A DNA stretch of 64,000 bases. It comes from Pelagibacterium halotolerans B2 (GTDB taxonomy: Bacteria; Pseudomonadota; Alphaproteobacteria; Rhizobiales; Devosiaceae). Below, piece after piece: positions 54,530-63,442 of the stretch (positions within the stretch are counted from its first letter, which is position 1; every line of letters begins with the position of its first letter). The notes under the pieces were generated by a model. It was not told the DNA's origin and searched no databases. It saw only the letters and a program-made list of their open reading frames with translations. The stretch is from assembly GCF_000230555.1 (NCBI RefSeq), contig NC_016078.1:1984001-2048000 (forward strand), given 5' to 3'. Both the position numbers and the translations under genes were made by a program.

Positions 54530-54751
54530 TCAGTGATCATTGGCCAATGCGTTGAGTTCCAACAGCTTGTCGAGTTCGAGATCGGCGTCCCCAAGCATGC
54601 CCTTGTCCTCAGGCGCGACATGGCGCTCCTTGAGGCTCTTGAGCAGCTCGATCTTGCGTGCGTTCGACAAGGTGGGATCTGCAGCGATCTCGGCGGGCGT
54701 GCGAGCGATAGCGCCGACATCGAAATAGACAGGTATATTCTTGTCGTTCAT
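54530..54751 (-). CDS. Small conserved-looking hypothetical protein
   Basis: 73 residues: MNDKNIPVYFDVGAIARTPAEIAADPTLSNARKIE... then KSLKERHVAPEDKGMLGDADLELDKLLEL. A predicted mostly helical, soluble protein with no recognised domain. The start has AAAGGAGAG at a good distance. Its placement among stress genes suggests a related role; a GGAAC upstream is not followed by a proper -10 (17 nt then CATT). Confidence 0.75.
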   Translation of the reverse strand: MNDKNIPVYFDVGAIARTPAEIAADPTLSNARKIELLKSLKERHVAPEDKGMLGDADLELDKLLELNALANDH

Positions 54752-54843
54752 GGCATCTCTCCTTTGCACGAGAAATGCCGGTGGTGAGCAGCCAGTTCCA
54801 CCATGACCCGGCCCTGGACCCTCTCCCCTCGGGCGAGGCATGC

Positions 54844-54873
54844 AAAAAGGGCCGGCTTTTCAACCGGCCCTTT
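54844..54873 (-). terminator. Intrinsic terminator of the PRC-barrel locus
   Basis: Perfect 10-bp stem AAAGGGCCGG / CCGGCCCTTT; on the minus strand the 3' arm runs into CTTTTT. Confidence 0.85.
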
Positions 54874-54895
54874 CCAATGGTGATGGTGATCTGTG

Positions 54896-55626
54896 TTATT
54901 CGACGATCAGCGAATTGTCTTCGGGAGCCGAGAGGTAGGCTTCTTCATTATACTCGGGAGCCGCCTCGAGATCCTCTGCGGTGAGCGTGGTGCGCAGCAC
55001 AAGGCCACCATTCTCATCGCGCAGGAAGGTGAGGTTTTCGAAGTCGACGGCCACAGGCTTGGTGCCGATGCCCAGGAAGCCGCCGAAATCGATGATGACC
55101 GCATCGACAGTGCCGTCTTCCGAAAGCAGAATGTCACCGATCGAACCGATTTCCTCATCGCCCGAACCGTAAACCGCCGTGCCGGTCAGCTCGTCGGCCG
55201 AGATATCGGCAGTGGCAACGGCGTCGAAGCTGTCGAAGTCCATGGCAGCATCGGCGTCAGCGGCCGGGGACTCTTCGGCGGCCATGGCGTCTTCAGCCGG
55301 AGCTTCTTCGGCAGCCATGGCGTCTTCAGCCGGAGCTTCTTCGGCACGAGCACGAAATCGTTCACGTCACCGATGGCTTCGGCATCGTCTCCTGTCGAAT
55401 TGTAGATGGTCTCCCCGATAATTTCAGTGGCGAGCCAGCCATCTGCGTTGATGCCGGTTTCTTCGGCACTGACAAGGGGCTCCTCGGGAACTTCAGGTTC
55501 CGCGGGAGTTTCCATCATAGGGTCTGCAGGGGCCATGGCCGGATCGGCCGGGGCCATTTCCTGAGCATATGCGCCGCCGGTAACAACCAGGGCCAGCGCG
55601 GTCGTGGCAAGAAGCTTGCGATACAT
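54896..55626 (-). pseudogene. PRC-barrel domain secreted protein, internally deleted and frameshifted
   Basis: Two frames together make one gene. The first (start 55626, AGGAGA ahead) gives a signal peptide (MYRKLLATTALALVVTGGAYA), an Ala/Pro-rich linker and the start of a PRC barrel (GWLATEIIGETIYNSTGDDAEAIGDVNDFVLV). At about 55347-55358 this barrel stops, and the sequence continues in another frame as tandem AEEAPAEDAMA repeats. A complete second PRC barrel follows (ELTGTAVYGSGDEEIGSIGDILL, VDAVIIDFGGFLGIGTKPVAVD). The rest of the first barrel seems deleted by a number of bases not divisible by three. The second part is well preserved, so the damage is recent or a read error. An EcfG-type promoter lies about 100 nt upstream. 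Confidence 0.75.
55281..55346. repeat. Two tandem 33-bp direct repeats inside the PRC gene
   Basis: 55281-55313 and 55314-55346 are identical, each encoding 11 residues (AEEAPAEDAMA in minus-strand reading). They lie at the deletion junction, so slippage or recombination between repeats is a likely mechanism. Confidence 0.92.
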
Positions 55627-55722
55627 TAGTTTTCTCCTGAAATCGCTTGTTTCAAGTTCTCGGGCTGGGACCGCGAGGCTCAACTCTTGCCCCGGTCGGC
55701 GCTCCAACCGTCATGGCATTTG

Positions 55723-55747
55723 AACGTTACCCTGTCCGCTTGGTTCC
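55723..55747 (-). promoter_or_regulatory. EcfG-type promoter of the PRC-barrel gene
   Basis: Minus-strand GGAAC (55743-55747), 16 nt, CGTT (55723-55726), about 97 nt before the start at 55626. Confidence 0.75.
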
Positions 55748-55783
55748 CCTTCGGAACGAGAATCCACGACAAGTCGGGGCGTT

Positions 55784-55809
55784 GGAACGCAATACCGGGG
55801 CAGCCCGTT
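55784..55809 (+). promoter_or_regulatory. Possible EcfG-type promoter with 17-nt spacer
   Basis: Plus-strand GGAAC, 17 nt, CGTT. The spacer is one longer than in the seven other sites. It faces the small membrane protein gene that starts about 140 nt downstream. Confidence 0.35.
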
Positions 55810-55947
55810 TCCTTTGAATCATTCGCCGCTATGGCAAGGCGCAAATGTGTCGCCAATGCCCTCGTCTTGGCATGTTTGCGCCATCGCGAAAGCACATTCA
55901 CATCCGATAAGAGGGCCGATCATCAACCCCTCCCGGATTTGTGATTT

Positions 55948-56166
55948 ATGAGTTTTCCAGGCTTTGCCCGCCGCCCCGCCCGTTCTGCGTCCTCCGCTCC
56001 GATACGGGGTTACAACCGACGGGGATTTGCTATCGGGTGGCTGGCAATCATCGGCCTCGCGGTGGCGGGTTATATGTTCGCTTCCAGCCAGCTTTCACCC
56101 TCGAGCGCCCATCTGCGTCTCGCCAACATTGCCGGGACGGTTCATACAGTGATCGCGCCGGGCTAA
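55948..56166 (+). CDS. Small single-pass membrane protein
   Basis: 72 residues. A basic N-terminus (FARRPARSASSAPIRGYNRRG), one membrane helix (FAIGWLAIIGLAVAGYMFA) and a short outer tail. No domain recognised. Overlapping frames are shadows. The ribosome site is weak, and its end lies 5 nt from the end of the convergent flavoprotein gene. Possibly part of the stress regulon through the site at 55784. Confidence 0.5.
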   Translation: MSFPGFARRPARSASSAPIRGYNRRGFAIGWLAIIGLAVAGYMFASSQLSPSSAHLRLANIAGTVHTVIAPG

Positions 56167-56170
56167 GCAC

Positions 56171-57349
56171 CTAAACTGCCAGGCCCGCCGCCCTGCCAGA
56201 GGCCCAGGCCCATTGGAAATTGTAACCGCCGAGCCAGCCGGTGACATCAACGGCTTCGCCAATAAAATAGAGGCCGGGCACTGCCTTGACCCGCATATCG
56301 GTCGAACTGAGTGCGGCGGTGTCGATGCCGCCGAGCGTCACTTCCGCGGTGCGATAGCCTTCACTGCCGACCGGCTTGATCCGCCATCCTGAAACAGCGG
56401 CAATGATCGCTTCCATCGCCTTGCGGTCCATATCGGCCAGATTGCCCGAAACGCCCGTCTCGGTCACGACCAGTTCGGCCACCCGGCGCGGCAACAGCTC
56501 TGAGAGGGCGTTCAGAATGCTCTGCCTTCCGTTGCGGGCCCGCGCCTCGGCGAGCCATTGGCCCGTGTCGGTTCGCGGCGCAAGATCGACGGCCAGGGCA
56601 TCGCCTTCGCGCCAATAGGATGAAATCTGCAGGATCGACGGCCCGCTCAGCCCGCGATGCGTGAACAGCAGGCCCTCGCGGAACGCTGTCTTACCATGAC
56701 ACACCCGCGCATCCACCGACACCCCGGCAAGCGGACGCAAGCGCTCGAGCATGCCCGGCTCGAAGGTGAGCGGCACCAGCCCGGGACGCGGCTCGACAAC
56801 CGGAACGCCAAACTGCGCCGCCACCTGATAGGCAAACCCGGTGGCTCCCATTTTCGGGATCGACTTGCCACCCGTCGCAATGACCAGCGATGCGCCGGCG
56901 ACCGGACCATCGGGCAGGCGCAGGACAAACCCGCTGTCCGTAGGCTCGATGGATTCGACACTGCTACCAAGTTCAAGCGTCACGCCACCGATGCGCATTT
57001 CCTCGAGCAGCATATCGATGACCTGCCGGGCCGACCCATCGCAAAAGAGCTGGCCGAGGGTTTTTTCGTGGTAGGCGATGCCATGGCGTTCGACAAGCGC
57101 GATGAAATCGGCGGGCCGGTAACGCCGGAGCGCCGAGATGGCGAATTTGGGGTTTTGCGACAGGAACGACTGCGGGGTCGTGTGGATGTTGGTGAAATTG
57201 CACCGCCCGCCACCCGAGATGCGAATCTTTTTACCCGGCGCCTCGGCATGATCGATGATAAGGACCGAACGTCCACGCTGGCCGGCCGTCGCGGCGCACA
57301 TCATGCCGGCGGCCCCGGCTCCGATCACGATGACGTCGAATGAACGCAT
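56171..57349 (-). CDS. HI0933/YhiN-family flavoprotein (BaiN-like)
   Basis: 392 residues. N-terminal FAD-binding motif VIVIGAGAAGMMCAATAGQRG; KIRISGGGRCNFTN is the hallmark of the HI0933 family; VIATGGKSIPKMGATGFAY follows; and the C-terminal WLGGYNFQWAWASGRAAG closes the FAD site. The reaction is not established for most members; a few reduce unsaturated substrates. It appears to be a single gene, with the L,D-transpeptidase gene upstream separated by that gene's terminator. Confidence 0.93.
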   Translation of the reverse strand: MRSFDVIVIGAGAAGMMCAATAGQRGRSVLIIDHAEAPGKKIRISGGGRCNFTNIHTTPQSFLSQNPKFAISALRRYRPADFIALVERHGIAYHEKTLGQLFCDGSARQVIDMLLEEMRIGGVTLELGSSVESIEPTDSGFVLRLPDGPVAGASLVIATGGKSIPKMGATGFAYQVAAQFGVPVVEPRPGLVPLTFEPGMLERLRPLAGVSVDARVCHGKTAFREGLLFTHRGLSGPSILQISSYWREGDALAVDLAPRTDTGQWLAEARARNGRQSILNALSELLPRRVAELVVTETGVSGNLADMDRKAMEAIIAAVSGWRIKPVGSEGYRTAEVTLGGIDTAALSSTDMRVKAVPGLYFIGEAVDVTGWLGGYNFQWAWASGRAAGLAV

Positions 57350-57365
57350 TTTGCCCTGCTCAATG

Positions 57366-57399
57366 AAAAACCCGCCCGGTTGGTACCGGACGGGCGGGT
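57366..57399 (-). terminator. Intrinsic terminator of the L,D-transpeptidase gene
   Basis: GC-rich hairpin (CCCGCCCGG with CCGG-A-CGGGCGGG, one bulged A) followed on the minus strand by TTTTTC, about 20 nt after the stop. Confidence 0.85.
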
Positions 57400-57421
57400 C
57401 TGGCGCAAACGCCGAAAGCGG

Positions 57422-58096
57422 TCAGGCGACGATAAGCGTGTTGCCAGTCGAAACGCGCGAATAGAGATCCATGATGTCCTGGTTCATCAGGCGCACACAG
57501 CCCGAAGAGACGTTGGACCCGATGGTCCAGGGTTCCGGCGTGCCGTGGATGCGATAGAGCGTGTCGCGTCCGTTCTGGAAAATGTAGAGCGCGCGGGCGC
57601 CGAGCGGATTGTCCAGCCCTCCGGGCTGCCCATTGCGCCATTCCTCAAGTTCGGGCTGGCGCTCGATCATCGCCGATGGCGGTGTCCACGTCGGCCAGCG
57701 GCGCTTGAACTGGATCGTGCCGCGGCCCGACCAGCCGAACCCTTCCCGGCCCAGACCGACGCCATAGCGCATGGCCTGGCCATCTTCCTGAACCAGATAG
57801 AGGTAGTGATTGGCGGTATCGACATAGATGGTGCCCGGGCGCTCGCCCGTGGGATCGGGAACGACCCGGCGATAATAGACGTCGTCGACATAGCGCAGAT
57901 CGACGGCCGGCACGTAGAATTCACCGTCCTGCACGCCGCGATACATGTTGACGTAAAACGGATCGAATTGCGGGAGGGCGGGCACCTCCGGCGCGGGCGT
58001 GCCCATGCTCGAACATCCGGCAAGCGCAAGGGCCGAAAGGCCGGCTGCCCCAGTGAGGAATCGGCGGCGGGGGAGTGTCGTGGTCAATGAGGTCAT
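57422..58096 (-). CDS. L,D-transpeptidase (YkuD) lipoprotein
   Basis: 224 residues. Tat-like/lipoprotein signal RRRFLTGAAGLSALALAGC with lipobox. The YkuD domain covers about residues 75-220 with the catalytic motif RIHGT... SSGCVRL (His and Cys). These enzymes make 3-3 cross-links or anchor proteins to peptidoglycan. ATG 58096 (MTSLTTT) places the twin-arginine-like stretch close to the N-terminus; a longer frame upstream is not favoured. Single gene with its own terminator. Confidence 0.93.
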   Translation of the reverse strand: MTSLTTTLPRRRFLTGAAGLSALALAGCSSMGTPAPEVPALPQFDPFYVNMYRGVQDGEFYVPAVDLRYVDDVYYRRVVPDPTGERPGTIYVDTANHYLYLVQEDGQAMRYGVGLGREGFGWSGRGTIQFKRRWPTWTPPSAMIERQPELEEWRNGQPGGLDNPLGARALYIFQNGRDTLYRIHGTPEPWTIGSNVSSGCVRLMNQDIMDLYSRVSTGNTLIVA

Positions 58097-58386
58097 CTTG
58101 TCTGCTTTTTCGTTGTGCGGATGCCATGCACGGCGCGATATCAAATATGGCAGGCGCGACATTGTTCCGCCGTCCTCGATGCAGAAAGGAACGGTGTTGC
58201 CTTTCGGCACCACGCCTCATTCGCATCTGGATGGTCCCCCGCGGCTCACCGCACATCCTGGAAAAGCGGCCAATCGGCCCGGAACACCGCATATTCTATA
58301 CCCTTGTGTTCCGGTCCTCGCCTAGCAGGATATTGGTTTACAATCGGGAAAGGATAAATGTGATCGCAGATTTGTGAGCGCCACAA
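58097..58386. other. Intergenic region between the L,D-transpeptidase and uup genes
   Basis: About 290 nt. It must include the L,D-transpeptidase promoter. Small open frames exist on both strands but lack ribosome sites. No repeat or clear operator was seen. Confidence 0.4.
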
Positions 58387-60201
58387 TCAGCCTTCGAGAT
58401 CCTCGCGCAACATCTCGAGCTCCAGCCAGCGGTCTTCCATCTCGACCAAATTCTGCTGGGCGGTTGCAAGGTCGGCGGTGACCTTTTCGAATTTGTTCGG
58501 GTCGCGGTTGTACAAGCCGGGATCGTCCAGTGCGGTCTGGAGCGCCGCCATTTTCTCGCGCACACCATCCATTTCCCCCGGCAGCGTTTCCAGGGCATGC
58601 TTGTCCTTGAACGACAACTTGCGCCGTTGCTGGTGTGCCGGAGCGGCGGGCGCCGGTTTGCTCTTTGCGGCAGGCGCTGTCTTTTCCACGCGCCGGGCCG
58701 AAACCCCGGCCCCGCGCTGGGCGACCATGTCCGAATAGCCCCCCGCATATTCGTTCCAGCTCCCATCGCCTTCGGCGACGATGATCGAGGTCGCCACCTT
58801 GTCGAGAAAGTCCCGGTCGTGGCTGACCACGATGACGGTGCCCTGATAATCGGCGATCATCTCTTCGAGCAGGTCGAGGGTTTCAAGATCGAGATCGTTG
58901 GTCGGCTCGTCCAGCACCAGAACGTTGGACGGCAGCGCCAGTGCGCGGGCCAGCGTCACCCGATTGCGTTCGCCGCCCGAAAGCTTGCCGACAGCGGTGC
59001 GGGCCTGTTCGGGGGTGAACAGGAACTCCTTCATATAGCCAATGACATGCTTGGGCTGACCATTGATGGTCAGCGTGTCGCTGCCACCGCCGGTCAGAAC
59101 ATCCTTGAGCGTGGCTTCGGGATCGAGCGAGGCGCGGCGCTGATCGAGCACGGCCAGCTCCAGCCGCGTGCCGAGCCGCACGGTGCCGCTGTCGGATTCG
59201 AGATCGCCCGTCAGCATGCGGATCAGCGTCGTCTTGCCCGCCCCGTTCGGCCCCACGATTCCCACGCGGCTACCGCGCATGATGCGGGTCGAAAAGTCTT
59301 CGACAACGACGCGATCGCCAAACGCCTTGGAGATATTTTCGGCCTCGACCACCATGGCGCCCGAACTGCGGCCCTCGGCCACGGTCATTTTGACGGTGCC
59401 CTGCGGCCCCCGATAGTCCCTGACCTGCTGGCGCAGGCCACTGAGCAGGTCCATGCGGCGCACATTGCGTTTGCGGCGCGCGGTGACCCCGTATCGCACC
59501 CAATGTTCTTCCGCCGCGATCTTGCGCGCAAGCTTGTGCTGTTCCTTTTCCTCCTGCTCGAGGAAATCGTCGCGCCAGGCTTCGAACGCGCCAAAGCCCT
59601 GGTCGATGCGGCGGGTCTGGCCCCTGTCGATCCAGACCGTGCTGCGCGTCAGATCGGACAGGAATCGCCGGTCGTGGCTGATGAGAACAAGCGCGGACCG
59701 CAACGATTTGAGCTCGCCCTCCAGCCACTCGATGACCGGCAGGGCGAGGTGGGTGGGGGGGGTGGGCTCGTCCAAAAGCAGGATATCGGGCTCGGGCGCC
59801 AGGACACGGGCCAGCGCCGCACGGCGCGCCTCGCCGCCTGAAAGCGAGGTTGGGTTTTCCGATCCTGTGAGACCCAATTGTTCGAGCAGATACTGTGCAC
59901 GATAGGGGTCATCGGCTCCCTCCAGCCCCTCCTCGACATAGGCCAACGTCGTTGGATAGCCCGACAAATCGGGCTCCTGGGGCAGGTAGCGCACAGTTGC
60001 ACCGGGCTGGAAAAACCGCTCACCCCCATCGGGCTCGATGGTCCCGGCAGCAATTTTGAGCAGGGTCGATTTGCCTGACCCGTTGCGGCCCACAAGGGCA
60101 ATCTTGTCTCCCGGAGCGACCGAGAGCTCAGCCCCTTCGAGCAGGGGCGTCGACCCCATGACGAGGCGGATCGATTGCAGGGCGAGGAGTGGCGCGGCCA
60201 T
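58387..60201 (-). CDS. uup: ABC-F ATPase Uup
   Basis: 604 residues with two ABC modules and a C-terminal coiled coil (about 530-604) typical of Uup. Walker A GRNGSGKSTLLK and GPNGAGKTTLIR, signatures SLSGGEARRAAL and KLSGGERNRVTL. The second Walker B/D-loop is normal (LDEPTNDLD), but the first reads LLLDEPTPPTHLALP where NHLDLP is expected after DEPT. That is a two-codon insertion plus changes, at a run of eight G/C bases. Uup acts on ribosomes and suppresses tandem-repeat excision. It may still work; sequencing error at the homopolymer is possible. Confidence 0.9.
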   Translation of the reverse strand: MAAPLLALQSIRLVMGSTPLLEGAELSVAPGDKIALVGRNGSGKSTLLKIAAGTIEPDGGERFFQPGATVRYLPQEPDLSGYPTTLAYVEEGLEGADDPYRAQYLLEQLGLTGSENPTSLSGGEARRAALARVLAPEPDILLLDEPTPPTHLALPVIEWLEGELKSLRSALVLISHDRRFLSDLTRSTVWIDRGQTRRIDQGFGAFEAWRDDFLEQEEKEQHKLARKIAAEEHWVRYGVTARRKRNVRRMDLLSGLRQQVRDYRGPQGTVKMTVAEGRSSGAMVVEAENISKAFGDRVVVEDFSTRIMRGSRVGIVGPNGAGKTTLIRMLTGDLESDSGTVRLGTRLELAVLDQRRASLDPEATLKDVLTGGGSDTLTINGQPKHVIGYMKEFLFTPEQARTAVGKLSGGERNRVTLARALALPSNVLVLDEPTNDLDLETLDLLEEMIADYQGTVIVVSHDRDFLDKVATSIIVAEGDGSWNEYAGGYSDMVAQRGAGVSARRVEKTAPAAKSKPAPAAPAHQQRRKLSFKDKHALETLPGEMDGVREKMAALQTALDDPGLYNRDPNKFEKVTADLATAQQNLVEMEDRWLELEMLREDLEG

Positions 60202-60281
60202 GAGGAACTCTGGTCATTTCGGGAGACATCTGTGCTGGGGCGACAGATGGCCAATAACTGTGGCCAATGCAAGCCCCGCCC

Positions 60282-61007
60282 TTAAGCCGACTGCGCGATC
60301 TCGCGTGCCTGAGCGTTTATTCTGATCCGCGCCCACACCGGCAAATGGTCCGAGCCCTTGCGGGCCAGATCCGACATGTGAACGCCCGACGCTGCCACAT
60401 CGATATCCATCGTCGTGATAATGCGGTCGAAATTGAGCACCGGTCGGGAGGAATGAAAGCTCGGTCCCGGCGCGATGACCTGATGGTTCTCGGCAAAGTG
60501 AGCCAGGCAACCGCCTTCCGTGGTCCATTGATTGAGGTCGCCCATAATCACTGTCGGCAATGTTTCGTCGAGAACATCGAGCTGGTTGAGCACCGACTGT
60601 GCCTGCCGGCGGCGCCACAGATCGACGAGCCCCAGATGCAGCCCGATCACGCGCAGGCGTTCGTGGCCAACTTGAAAATCGGCGAGCACCGCCCCACGCG
60701 GCTCGAGTGCCGGCAGTGTGAGGGTCTTGGTGTCGAGCACGTCGATGCCCTGGCGATAGAGGATGGTATTGCCATGCCAGCCAAGGCTCTGCTCCCTCAC
60801 CCCGAAACTGATGGCAAAGTAATCGCTCCGCTCTGCGACCATCTCGGGTGACAGCGACGCAGCACGGCTTCCAAAGCGCCTGTCGACTTCCTGCAGCGCA
60901 ATGATATCGGCGCCGATTTCGGAAATGATATCGAGGATGCGGCCCGGATCGCGCCGCCAGTCGGTGCCCACGCTTTTGCGGATGTTGTAGGACGCAACAG
61001 AAATCAT
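60282..61007 (-). CDS. Endonuclease/exonuclease/phosphatase (EEP) family protein
   Basis: 241 residues. EEP signature elements are YNIRKSVGTDWRRDP, ALQEVDRRF (metal Glu), VIGLHLGLVD, MGDLNQW (Asp/Asn) and KGSDHLPVWA (catalytic Asp-His). The closest resemblance is to short cytoplasmic EEP proteins that act on phosphodiesters, possibly phospholipid or nucleic acid. No signal peptide. It lies 80 nt upstream of uup on the same strand. Confidence 0.9.
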   Translation of the reverse strand: MISVASYNIRKSVGTDWRRDPGRILDIISEIGADIIALQEVDRRFGSRAASLSPEMVAERSDYFAISFGVREQSLGWHGNTILYRQGIDVLDTKTLTLPALEPRGAVLADFQVGHERLRVIGLHLGLVDLWRRRQAQSVLNQLDVLDETLPTVIMGDLNQWTTEGGCLAHFAENHQVIAPGPSFHSSRPVLNFDRIITTMDIDVAASGVHMSDLARKGSDHLPVWARIRINAQAREIAQSA

Positions 61008-61064
61008 GAGTGCATAATTGTCATGGCGATGTGGCAGGTCAATGAAGCAGACCGCACTTGGTTG

Positions 61065-61667
61065 CTAGAAAATGGCGTTTGCATGGGCCTCGATGAGATC
61101 GGCCGCACGGGCCAGCTTTTCGTCGATGATCGCCAGGTCGCGCGTCCAGTCGGAAATGCCCGTGAGTTCGCTTGCCCCGTCGGAAATGCCACGCACCACA
61201 ACCAGCGGAACCTCGTACGCCTGGCATGCGCGCAGCACGGCAAACGATTCCATATCGACCATATCGGCATCGATTTCTGCATACCGGGCCCCCGAAATCA
61301 CATTGGCCCCGGTCGACAACCGTGCTGGAGCCAGCCCCGGAATGCGCGGTTCGAGCGGCAGAACCGGCGGCAGGTCGAGAAATGGCGTTATGCCCGGGGC
61401 GAACCCGAGTGCCGTAGCGTCCATATCGCGATAGGAAACCGAGATGGCCTGATAGACCCCGGTATGCTCGAGCGTTGCCGATCCAGCCGAGCCGAGCGAC
61501 ACGACCAGGTCGGGCAGGCCGTATCCGGCTTTCGCTTCGGCGAGCGCACGGGTTACGGCAATTGCCGCTTCGACCGGGCCGACACCCGTCATAAGCGGAT
61601 CGATTCGGGCCCGCAGATGCGGGCCGTATTCGGGATCGGCGGCCATGACATAGAGAATTGAGACCAT
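61065..61667 (-). CDS. MTA/SAH nucleosidase-like protein
   Basis: 200 residues of the phosphorylase/nucleosidase superfamily, somewhat shorter than E. coli MTAN. Key features are LVVSLGSAGSA, ADMVDMESFAVLRACQ (ribose-binding Met-Glu) and VVVRGISDGASEL (catalytic Asp). It probably splits 5'-methylthioadenosine or S-adenosylhomocysteine. It begins about 58 nt upstream of the EEP gene and 45 nt downstream of the kelch gene, all on the same strand. Confidence 0.88.
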   Translation of the reverse strand: MVSILYVMAADPEYGPHLRARIDPLMTGVGPVEAAIAVTRALAEAKAGYGLPDLVVSLGSAGSATLEHTGVYQAISVSYRDMDATALGFAPGITPFLDLPPVLPLEPRIPGLAPARLSTGANVISGARYAEIDADMVDMESFAVLRACQAYEVPLVVVRGISDGASELTGISDWTRDLAIIDEKLARAADLIEAHANAIF

Positions 61668-61712
61668 GCCCGTCCCTATGCCGCCGGAGAATTGCCCGCA
61701 AGCAAAATCAGT

Positions 61713-62651
61713 CTATGGGTTGGAGGGCACGAAGACTTCGACGAGCGCGGACCGGTCTCCGCCCGCCGTCGGGGCGCCCATCAGGGTCAGAATTTGCCCG
61801 TCATGGACCACCGCGCCGAAACCGTGCCGCGGCGTGGGAAGCGGAGCAAGTTCGATCCAACTGTCATCAACCGGATCGTAGGCTTCGGCCGCCGCAAAGG
61901 TCACCTCGCGCGTTTCACCGCCGAAAATGAATGCCTTACCGTCAAGCACCGCGGCTGCCACGCCACTGCGGGCCGTCGGCATCGGCGCGCCGCTACGCCA
62001 GGCATCGCTTTGCGGATCGTAAATCTCTACGGTATCGAGATTGAATGCCGGATCGCCATCGACCCGGCCGCCAATGGCAAGAATTTCGCCGGCAATCGCG
62101 ACGATGCCGAGATGATCGCGTGGCGTCGGCATCGGCGCTGCGGTTTCCCAGGTATCGGCCTGTGGGTCGTAGATCATGTGAGCGTCGGTATTGACGGCGC
62201 CCGACAGTGAGCCGCCGACGACATGAATATTGCCGTCAACCACGGCAGCACCGCCAGCGGCCAGGGGCGAGGGCATGGGCGCCGCCTCGCTCCAATCCAT
62301 CGTTTCCCCATCGAGAACCCAGACTGAATCGCTCGCTTCCCAGCCATTGATGTAGCCACCGAAGACATAGACATTGCCGCCAAGCGCGGCGGCCACGGGG
62401 TGATGCACCGGATAGGGGAAGTCGGGGCCAACGCTCCAGCGCCGGGCATCGAGATCGTAGATCAACACCTCGGTGGCCCCTACATAATCGCCGATCAGGT
62501 AGGCCCGGGAGCCATCCTGCACCACGGCCATTTCCGAGCGCGGTTGAGGCCCCTCGACACCATTTTGCCATTGCCCGGGTTCGTGCCCGTTGGCGGCCCA
62601 GGCAAACAGGGCGAAAACCACCATGATGGCGCAGCGCAGTCCGGTCGGCAT
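61713..62651 (-). CDS. Secreted kelch-repeat protein
   Basis: 312 residues. Signal peptide at about 1-22, then five to six kelch blades of about 48 residues (GGNVYVFGGYINGWEASDSVWV, GNIHVVGGSLSG, GEILAIGGRVDG, GKAFIFGGETREVTF). The repeats form a beta-propeller for binding. Typical spacer AAPMPTPRDHLGIVAI recurs. The partner is unknown. It is in the same direction as the IclR regulator upstream, 17 nt away. Confidence 0.9.
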   Translation of the reverse strand: MPTGLRCAIMVVFALFAWAANGHEPGQWQNGVEGPQPRSEMAVVQDGSRAYLIGDYVGATEVLIYDLDARRWSVGPDFPYPVHHPVAAALGGNVYVFGGYINGWEASDSVWVLDGETMDWSEAAPMPSPLAAGGAAVVDGNIHVVGGSLSGAVNTDAHMIYDPQADTWETAAPMPTPRDHLGIVAIAGEILAIGGRVDGDPAFNLDTVEIYDPQSDAWRSGAPMPTARSGVAAAVLDGKAFIFGGETREVTFAAAEAYDPVDDSWIELAPLPTPRHGFGAVVHDGQILTLMGAPTAGGDRSALVEVFVPSNP

Positions 62652-62668
62652 CGCCGTTCCTCCTTGTC

Positions 62669-63442
62669 CTATCCGCCCAAAGCCTCCGCTATGCGTGGAG
62701 CGACCTCCTGCATGCGCGGCGCCAGGTCCAGCACCCCCTCTTCCTCGCCGATCACCCGGCGCAGAACCATGATGACCAGGGCTCCATACAGCCGCGTCCT
62801 GCCCTTGACGGGAACGCTCATCCCCCAGATATCGCCGCCGAATGTATGGGCCATATAGTTGTTGTCGGCCACCGCATATCCCTTCTTGCGGATATCGGCG
62901 ATCAGTTCCCTGATCTTGGCCGGCTTGTTGGCAAGGGCGTTCCAGCCTGTGGGGTCGCGGCGCAGCAAATCGAGCAGCGCTTCGCGCTCCTTGTCATCCA
63001 TATAAGCCAGATAGGCCCGGCCCAGCGACGTCGTCAACATCGGTGGACGATGGTTGGGCTGGCGGGTGACCATCATGCCGCGCCAATCATGGGTCGTATC
63101 GGCGATGATCATGGCATCGCGGTCGAAAATCCCGAAACTGGCGGGCCATTTGAGAATCTCCCGGCTCTCGCTGAGAACCGGACTGGCCAGCCTTCCCATC
63201 TCGCGCACGGCCGAATACCCGCCGGAGAGGAGAATGGTCTTTCCCGTCACCCGCCAATGAGCGCCATCGCACCGGGTCACGTAGCCTTCCTGTTCGAGCG
63301 TTTCGAGCATGCGCACGATAGTCGCCTTGTCGAGCCCGGACTTGGCATGAAGGCTCCCCACCGTAGCCTCCTGCTCCTCGTTGACATACCGCAATATGGA
63401 AAGGCCCCGACTCAGCGCCTCAACCTTCTTGTACGAAACCAT
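62669..63442 (-). CDS. IclR-family transcriptional regulator
   Basis: 257 residues. N-terminal winged helix (LSRGLSILRYVNEEQEATVG, GLDKATIVRMLETLEQEGYV) and the C-terminal effector domain. The effector core includes LTTSLGRAYLAYMDDKERE and AVADNNYMAHTFGGDIWGMSVPV. IclR proteins respond to small carboxylic or aromatic compounds. It is divergent from the cytochrome-like gene across about 380 nt, and co-directional with the kelch gene. ATG 63442 has GGGGAAGG ahead. Confidence 0.92.
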   Translation of the reverse strand: MVSYKKVEALSRGLSILRYVNEEQEATVGSLHAKSGLDKATIVRMLETLEQEGYVTRCDGAHWRVTGKTILLSGGYSAVREMGRLASPVLSESREILKWPASFGIFDRDAMIIADTTHDWRGMMVTRQPNHRPPMLTTSLGRAYLAYMDDKEREALLDLLRRDPTGWNALANKPAKIRELIADIRKKGYAVADNNYMAHTFGGDIWGMSVPVKGRTRLYGALVIMVLRRVIGEEEGVLDLAPRMQEVAPRIAEALGG

